Origin: an uncultured Rubripirellula sp.
Lineage (GTDB): Bacteria > Planctomycetota > Planctomycetia > Pirellulales > Pirellulaceae
NCBI GenBank assembly: GCA_938075415.1
Contig: CALJHC010000030.1
Coordinates: forward strand, 1-64,000
Direction of reading: 5' to 3'
DNA: 64,000 bases
Shown here in pieces: positions 59,154 through 64,000 of this stretch; position 1 is the first letter of the stretch, and each line of letters opens with the position of its first letter. The translations under genes were made by a program, and so were the position numbers. The notes beneath the pieces were generated by a model. The model ran no database searches. It was not told the origin of the DNA and was given only the letters and a program-made list of their open reading frames with translations.

Positions 59154-59939
59154 TCCATTACCGACCGAATCCGAGTTCGAAACCTCTGCTAACACGCTAG
59201 AGGTACGGAAACGGCTAAGGAAGGGGGGGAGGCCCCTCAGGGGTGTCACCTTTCCAGTGAAACGCGAAGTAAGCTGCAAATCCAGCTCTCCACAAAGCGA
59301 AAAGCCGAGTGATGATGGTGAAAAAAATACCGTTCTATCACGAATGAGCAATTTTCTTGGGCTCGCGGTGCTGAGATCTCTTCAAGGATCTTCGGTTGCC
59401 AAGACTCCGACGGTTCTAGCAGCAGTACCAATTTGCCCGATCGTGTGATGAAAAATTGTAGCCTGATCGGCTTTGCCCGATTCATGAGGGCGTTGACTAG
59501 ACAGGCACGTTAGTCAGACTCCAGATGAATACATTCGCCTTGGAAAAGCTTAGAATCGACGGTATCAGAGAAGAAAATCGGCGTTCCTGAGGGGCTTGCA
59601 AGCCCAGGGCCTCGTCAGCGGTTAAATGCAACGAGGACAGTCAAGTTGCGTCGTATGCTTAGCGAATGGAGAATCCAATATCCGCCAGCCTGATGGGTCG
59701 AGCCTCGAGGTTACCACCGTGCTCAAGGAGATAGCATTTTTATCGCGGCACTTTCCAGAAATCATTGCACCTTCTGGCGTCTGAGGAAAGTACTCGAGGG
59801 ATCACAGTCATCCAAGAAGACGCGTTGAGAAACGCCGTCACGGTCGAACCGGCTTCTTTCTAGCTTGAACTGGAGGCCTAAGTCCCGAGCCTAGATCAGG
59901 TTGGCCTATTTTAGGCTGCCGATTTCAGGTTTGCCTATT
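59154..59939. other. Gene-poor stretch between uvrA and parA
   Basis: About 790 bp. It should hold the uvrA promoter. The right end contains the tandem repeat at 59898-59977. No other structure noticed. Confidence 0.45.
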
Positions 59940-59977
59940 TCAGGCTGCCGATTTCAGGGGGGCCGATTTCAGGGGGG
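59898..59977 (-). repeat. Compound tandem repeat overlapping the parA 3' end
   Basis: AGG-anchored units begin at 59898, 59913, 59927, 59942, 59956 and 59971, with alternating 15- and 14-bp spacing (a 29-bp composite period). Units read GCTGCCGATTTC or TTGCCTATTTC-like. The repeat crosses the parA stop codon at 59940-59942, and its codons encode the PLKSA-like C-terminal residues of ParA. Confidence 0.85.
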
Positions 59978-60779
59978 ATGAATCCTGATTTTTTTCTTGC
60001 CACAAAACTTCCTGCGCCAGGGCGCGGTAATCAGCCGCCCCGTTACTCTCTGGAGAGTATTGGAAAATTGACTGCCCAAAACTGGGCGCCTCGGCGAGGC
60101 GGATGTTTCGCCGAATTCGTGTTTCAAAGAATTTCGCCTCGCAAAAGAAATCCCGTGAACCTTTGCTTGCATGAAAGAATTCGTCGATATCGGTGCTGAC
60201 TTCGGCAGCAAGGCGAGTATTCGAATCATACATGCATAACATGACTCCGGTTAGCCGCAATCGACTGTTGAGCCGTCGCGAAACCACCTCGACTGTTCGC
60301 AGCAACTTGCTTAGACCGTGTAAAGCAAGGAAGTGGGGTTGTAGAGGAAGGAAGACCTCTTTGACGGCAACCAAGGCATTGAGGGTCAAAATACCTAAGC
60401 TAGGCGGACAATCCAAAATCAGATAGTCGAAGTCCGCCTCGTCCTCGGCAAGCCGATCGCGAAGAATCATTTCGCGTCCAACCTCACCAGCTAATTCCAG
60501 TTCTGCTGCAGCAAGATCGAGATTTGACGGAATGACCGAGATATGTTCGTTTACCTGTTGTCTTGCCTGAGAGAGTGAGGCATCTCCACAAAGAACTTCG
60601 TACATGCTTGGGGAATCGCCATGAGCGGTGATTCCCATATGAAGGGATGCGTGTGCTTGTGGATCAAGGTCCATCAGGCACACTCGACGGCCTGACTCAG
60701 CCAATGCGGCGGCAAGGTTGACAGCGCTGGTGGTTTTACCCACTCCACCTTTCTGATTGATCACGGCGATGGAACGCAT
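59940..60779 (-). CDS. parA: ParA/Soj-family ATPase
   Basis: 279 residues. Deviant Walker A motif KGGVGKTTSAVNLA near residue 11, Walker A' DLDPQAHASLHMG near 38 and Walker B-like DYLILDCPPSLG near 118 identify a ParA/MinD-type ATPase. It probably takes part in chromosome or cargo positioning. No ParB follows it. The last ~9 residues (PLKSAPLKSAA) come from the tandem repeat and probably are not conserved. Upstream on the same strand is a small unknown gene, with ~280 bp between. Confidence 0.9.
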   Translation of the reverse strand: MRSIAVINQKGGVGKTTSAVNLAAALAESGRRVCLMDLDPQAHASLHMGITAHGDSPSMYEVLCGDASLSQARQQVNEHISVIPSNLDLAAAELELAGEVGREMILRDRLAEDEADFDYLILDCPPSLGILTLNALVAVKEVFLPLQPHFLALHGLSKLLRTVEVVSRRLNSRLRLTGVMLCMYDSNTRLAAEVSTDIDEFFHASKGSRDFFCEAKFFETRIRRNIRLAEAPSFGQSIFQYSPESNGAADYRALAQEVLWQEKNQDSSPLKSAPLKSAA

Positions 60780-61002
60780 CAGCTTTCCCCATGTAGGAAT
60801 TATTTTCTATCTTGGATAACAAACTGAGTTCGCGCGGGTCAACAGTGGTGTTCGTAACGAATCGAATGACCGAGGTTAGGTCTCTCGGTTCTAGGTAACT
60901 TTTCTGCAACAAGACGTCGGGTGCGCCCGATCGGGCCAGTCCGACAGACCTAGCATTTACCCCGACTGCCTCGAGGCCCTGAGGTCGTCGGGTCTTGGAC
61001 TT

Positions 61003-61027
61003 GTGATTCCGTTGAGCCCGTGATTCC
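61003..61027. repeat. Short tandem repeat, 17-bp unit x2
   Basis: GTGATTCC recurs at 61003 and 61020, a 17-bp period, in the gap between parA and the small unknown gene. Only two copies; may be chance. Confidence 0.45.
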
Positions 61028-61059
61028 GAGGCGATCAATGGTGCAGGCTGGTTTGCTGC

Positions 61060-61335
61060 CTAGGCAGCAGATCGCCGCTTGATCTGCTGATAGGCAAGCA
61101 GGATGTCGTAGAGATCAGCGTCCATGTTCACCAAATCGTCGGAAAAATCGTCCAACCAAGCTCGTTGATGCTGGGCTGCGTCCAGTAGCAAGGGAACCAC
61201 TTTTCCAAGTGGCACAGCTACTTTTTTTGGATCGGATGCACCCGAGATGCGATCGAGTTCGTTTTCACGCCACTGTTGTTCAAGTTCAGAGGTGTGACTG
61301 TCAGGATTGTGAATTCGAAGAATCGGTTTTGACAT
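61060..61335 (-). CDS. Small hypothetical protein beside parA
   Basis: 91 residues from ATG 61335 (a frame from 61368 is open). No signal peptide or membrane helix; a mostly helical, acidic protein with a conserved-looking mid-part (PLGKVVPLLLDAAQHQRAWLDDF) and a basic C-terminus. I do not recognise the family. It shares the strand with parA, 280 bp upstream, so a functional link is possible but the gap makes an operon uncertain. Confidence 0.6.
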   Translation of the reverse strand: MSKPILRIHNPDSHTSELEQQWRENELDRISGASDPKKVAVPLGKVVPLLLDAAQHQRAWLDDFSDDLVNMDADLYDILLAYQQIKRRSAA

Positions 61336-61676
61336 GAAAAGGCTCAGTATTGTCGATTTTCGTTGCAATGGAATTTGAAGGTTCAGCGAAATTGAAACGC
61401 TGCTTCACCAAAAAATTTGTTTGTGTGGAAGGAGACAGACTCCTACCTCAGTGTCGACCGTTTGGGTTATGTGGATTAAATCGATTTGAGGGATAACGCA
61501 ACTTAAGATGCTATCAATGTGGTGACGCGTCTCAGTGGTGTGTTGTCGATCTGATGTCAATGGTGTTTGTCGCTTGGCAAAAACAAGCCGTTTCAGGTTT
61601 GGCACGCCCTGTGCGTTAAACACCACAACACTCTGATGAAACCCTTTTAACAGGCTCAACGTTCGAGGTCACGATC
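61336..61676. other. Divergent intergenic region
   Basis: 341 bp between the small unknown gene and the secreted Ser/Arg-rich protein gene, which point apart. It should hold both promoters. No repeat or hairpin seen. Confidence 0.4.
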
Positions 61677-63017
61677 ATGTGGAAGTTTCTTTCTGTAGTT
61701 TTTACTGGAATTATTCTGTGCAGCAGCACTCCTCGCTCAGCCACGGCTTCCCACACTGACTTTCTTCGGGACGCAGCCTGTCAGTACCGAGAGGCGGCTG
61801 TGCGATTTGGTAACGCCGTTATTCGTGAAAGAGGATATGGCGTTTACGAACGACGAATAGGTTACGACCTTTTACGAACCTCGAGTCGAATGCAGGTCTA
61901 CTCTCGGCATCCCAATTTCCGGGATCGGCTCAGGGACTGCTGGTGGGATTTGGGGGACGTGCACGAACGCATCGAGTTGGTGCTGTTTGCCCATCCTGGA
62001 TGCCCAGAGGCAGCTCGGTTGATGCAGTGTTACAGGGAGTTGAATTGCGCGTTTGCCGAACTGGAGCAAGCATTGGCTTCCATTGGTTGCTACCATCGCC
62101 ATTACGATTCAACCCGTCAGATTTGGTACGGGAGTGGGCCGAATCGGTACACCAGTGGTGTGAGGGCCCCGACATTTTTAGAGATCCTGTTAGGTGCCGT
62201 GGTCACTAATCTTGATTCTGGGCGCGATGATCACGATTGGAACAGGCATCACGCAGTCGGAACTGCAAGGCGACATTCCGAAACTTCGCATCATTTCGAA
62301 GCCAATCGGAACTCAGTGGTCAGGCGTACCAGTCCGGTGATTGTCGATCGTCAACGCGATGATCACGCGTTACCGCAAAACCAACGAGGGGTCTCCACCA
62401 AGGGCCATCATTCTCTACCCGAGAAAAAGGGAGTTAAGCATGATGTTGTTGTTGACCGAAGCAAGCAGTCTGATAGCCATCGGCATCAAGATGAGCAGAA
62501 GGAAATTCGTTCGATCGTTGAGGCAAACCAGAACGCGATTTCTGGTTTCAAACAGCGGGATTCGCGTTCTCCAGCGATTGCAAAGCCTGATGTGAAAGCA
62601 ACAGCGAATCGATCCGCAGCAAGTCCATCCACTGGAAGCCGATCTGCCGTGAACCGATCAATACCACCTCGTGCACCTTCCTCGCCGACACGATCAGCCG
62701 GAAAGGTTGAGGGGGATCGACAATCGTCTTCACCTCTCAGTAGTTCCTTTCGGTCTTCTCGCGGTTCGCAGCAACCCAAGGTATCGAAAGGTTTAGGGAC
62801 TCTTTCCAAAGGTCGACCCTCGATCCGGTCACAAGTGGTGCCTGCAAAGCCGAGCCCGTCTCGACCACTCGCGTCGAGCGGGGCTTCCTCAAAATCGAAG
62901 GGAAGTGGCGTCACCGAGAAACGTGCCGTCGAGCGTTCGATCGGAGGCGGCAGTATGGGGCGTTTGTCACGAATGATGGACCAGGTATCGAAGCCCGGTG
63001 GAAAAGAAAAGGATTAG
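61677..63017 (+). CDS. Secreted protein with Ser/Arg-rich disordered tail
   Basis: 446 residues. Signal peptide ~1-25 (FLSVVFTGIILCSSTP). Residues ~25-145 form a helical, Arg- and Cys-containing domain. From ~190 to the end the protein is low-complexity, rich in Ser, Arg, Gly, Pro and Lys (for example SSPLSSSFRSSRGS), strongly basic and probably disordered. I cannot assign a family. A basic secreted tail could bind acidic polysaccharide or DNA (inference). A strong terminator at 63052-63077 follows the stop by 34 bp. Confidence 0.7.
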   Translation: MWKFLSVVFTGIILCSSTPRSATASHTDFLRDAACQYREAAVRFGNAVIRERGYGVYERRIGYDLLRTSSRMQVYSRHPNFRDRLRDCWWDLGDVHERIELVLFAHPGCPEAARLMQCYRELNCAFAELEQALASIGCYHRHYDSTRQIWYGSGPNRYTSGVRAPTFLEILLGAVVTNLDSGRDDHDWNRHHAVGTARRHSETSHHFEANRNSVVRRTSPVIVDRQRDDHALPQNQRGVSTKGHHSLPEKKGVKHDVVVDRSKQSDSHRHQDEQKEIRSIVEANQNAISGFKQRDSRSPAIAKPDVKATANRSAASPSTGSRSAVNRSIPPRAPSSPTRSAGKVEGDRQSSSPLSSSFRSSRGSQQPKVSKGLGTLSKGRPSIRSQVVPAKPSPSRPLASSGASSKSKGSGVTEKRAVERSIGGGSMGRLSRMMDQVSKPGGKEKD

Positions 63018-63386
63018 CCTTTCCATCTCCTTCGTGGAGTGGGCCAATGTGAAGCGACCGATAAGGTCGCTTTTTTTATTGCGTGGTGCACCGTTCATCA
63101 CGTTGACAAGGGCAAGCCAATAGGCCTTGGGTCAAGCCTGCCCAGATTGAGCAATTCATTTGGCTGGATACCAAGTGGAGCGTCTTAGTGGCCGGCAGGG
63201 CAGCGAGTGAAGGATCCATTTTGCGAGCATCCAAACGACGCGACTTGAGACACCGATAGGTTTCCCCGGCTCGACCCGAAAGATGGGGAATCAAGAATCC
63301 TCCGCTGTTCTGGCGAAGTGAGGAACGGTCATTTTTTCGGCGTTTCGCGAAAAACCAACGTTACGGATCAATGATGAAGTGTTCAT
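63018..63386. other. Convergent intergenic region
   Basis: 369 bp. The + strand terminator at 63052-63077 is the only structure I see; nothing else is supported. Confidence 0.45.
63052..63077 (+). terminator. Rho-independent terminator
   Basis: AAGCGACC (63052-63059) pairs perfectly with GGTCGCTT (63065-63072) across a 5-nt GATAA loop, with a T run to 63077. It ends the transcript of the secreted Ser/Arg-rich protein gene. The clearest terminator in the window. Confidence 0.85.
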
Positions 63387-64000
63387 TCATTGAACGGCTT
63401 GGATCAGAATCGCATCGTCGTTCTTGATCCAGCCAGATTGGTCTTGAGAAGTTGTGACCCTTAGCCAATCACCTCGGGTTTGATTGAGAGTCAATCGCGA
63501 ACCTTCAACTAGGTTGATGTCCGACCGTTCGGGGAACTGCTCGCCATCCCCTTCTCTGAGTTGGATATTTGGCTTAACAAGAATGACTGCGTTATCGCCT
63601 TGGTAATGAGAGATGTGTGCAGCGTATAGTGTGCCACTCGTAACGGCCAATAAAGCCATCAGGCCAATCGTTGTTTTAAAAGCCGGTACGACGACAAAAA
63701 GACGAGCGAGTATCAGGCCCCACGTGACGAGCCAGGTGATTGCAAATAATGACCTGAGAGTATGGGGTGGTGTCCACCGGGTGACTTGATGAAGCGGAAG
63801 TGCTTGCAGGTTGGTGAGCTCGCCGGGGGTTGCTGCGTTTTGCGATTCAGTGAACCGTAGTTGTTGTAGGTAGAGGTTTTCGTTGGGGTTGATGGCGAGT
63901 GCTTGACGGTAAGCGGCAATGGCAGGTCCGAGTCGTTTGGATCGCCGCCTGGCTTGTGCAAGGTTGAAATAGAGTTTGTCGCTTCCTAGACCTGAGCTAA
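63387..64000 (-). CDS. TPR-membrane-SH3 protein (BatE-like), N-terminus beyond window
   Basis: Partial gene: the frame is open from the stop at 63387 through the window edge, at least 203 residues, with its start outside. Reading from the edge: a TPR-like helix pair (KLYFNLAQARRRSKRLGPAI, then AAYRQALAINP), two membrane helices (LFAITWLVTWGLILARLFVV and TIGLMALLAVTSGTLYAA), then an SH3-like beta domain (VKPNIQLREGDGEQFP, GDWLRVTTSQDQSGWI). This order matches the BatE proteins of Bacteroides aerotolerance-type operons, which sit with vWA proteins BatA/BatB. A Met at 63659 is internal, not the start. Confidence in the BatE assignment is moderate. Confidence 0.7.
   Translation of the reverse strand, partial: SSGLGSDKLYFNLAQARRRSKRLGPAIAAYRQALAINPNENLYLQQLRFTESQNAATPGELTNLQALPLHQVTRWTPPHTLRSLFAITWLVTWGLILARLFVVVPAFKTTIGLMALLAVTSGTLYAAHISHYQGDNAVILVKPNIQLREGDGEQFPERSDINLVEGSRLTLNQTRGDWLRVTTSQDQSGWIKNDDAILIQAVQ

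Overview
The window looks like chromosomal DNA from a planctomycete, most likely a Pirellulaceae (Rhodopirellula/Rubripirellula-like) bacterium. The evidence is two formylglycine-type sulfatases, a DUF1501 and PSCyt1/DUF1549/DUF1553 (PSD1) pair, a head-to-tail double-length UvrA, giant secreted or membrane proteins of no recognised family, and loosely packed genes with long gene-free gaps. I saw no rRNA, tRNA, insertion sequence, phage gene or CRISPR array.

Layout. 1-19 kb: an esterase; an ECF sigma factor overlapping or abutting a membrane-anchored vWA (YfbK-like) protein; a 2398-residue protein built from repeated beta-rich modules; two secreted proteins without assignable function; a sulfatase; a GDSL/SGNH hydrolase. 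19-27 kb: the DUF1501/PSD1 pair and a second sulfatase. 26.6-33 kb: housekeeping metabolism, with a zinc alcohol dehydrogenase, branched-chain aminotransferase (ilvE), enoyl-ACP reductase (fabI), a FabZ-type dehydratase and a LarA-family protein. 33.7-41.7 kb: a chemotaxis cluster, cheA-cheW-mcp-[pseudo-receiver + cheB]-cheR, all on the + strand. 42-52 kb: a second esterase, a ZIP metal transporter, a GpgS-like glycosyltransferase, tsaB, two tandem paralogous metallophosphoesterases, a secreted hydrolase and a conserved-looking unknown. 52.5-64 kb: the double UvrA, a ParA ATPase with a small unknown neighbour, a secreted protein with a Ser/Arg-rich tail, and the C-terminal part of a TPR/SH3 membrane protein cut by the window edge.

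How genes may work together. The sigma factor, the vWA protein (short cytoplasmic anti-sigma-like part, one membrane helix, large exterior part) and the giant modular protein lie in order on one strand and suggest a trans-envelope signalling or surface-assembly locus. The chemotaxis genes form one pathway that lacks a stand-alone CheY. The CheB carries an extra N-terminal receiver whose phospho-acceptor Asp is replaced by Asn.

The most unusual nucleotide-level feature is a scatter of nine short direct tandem repeats, with units of 14-20 bp and two to about six copies each. Each locus has its own unit sequence. Most are intergenic, but two run into coding sequence (the vWA protein and the ParA C-terminus).
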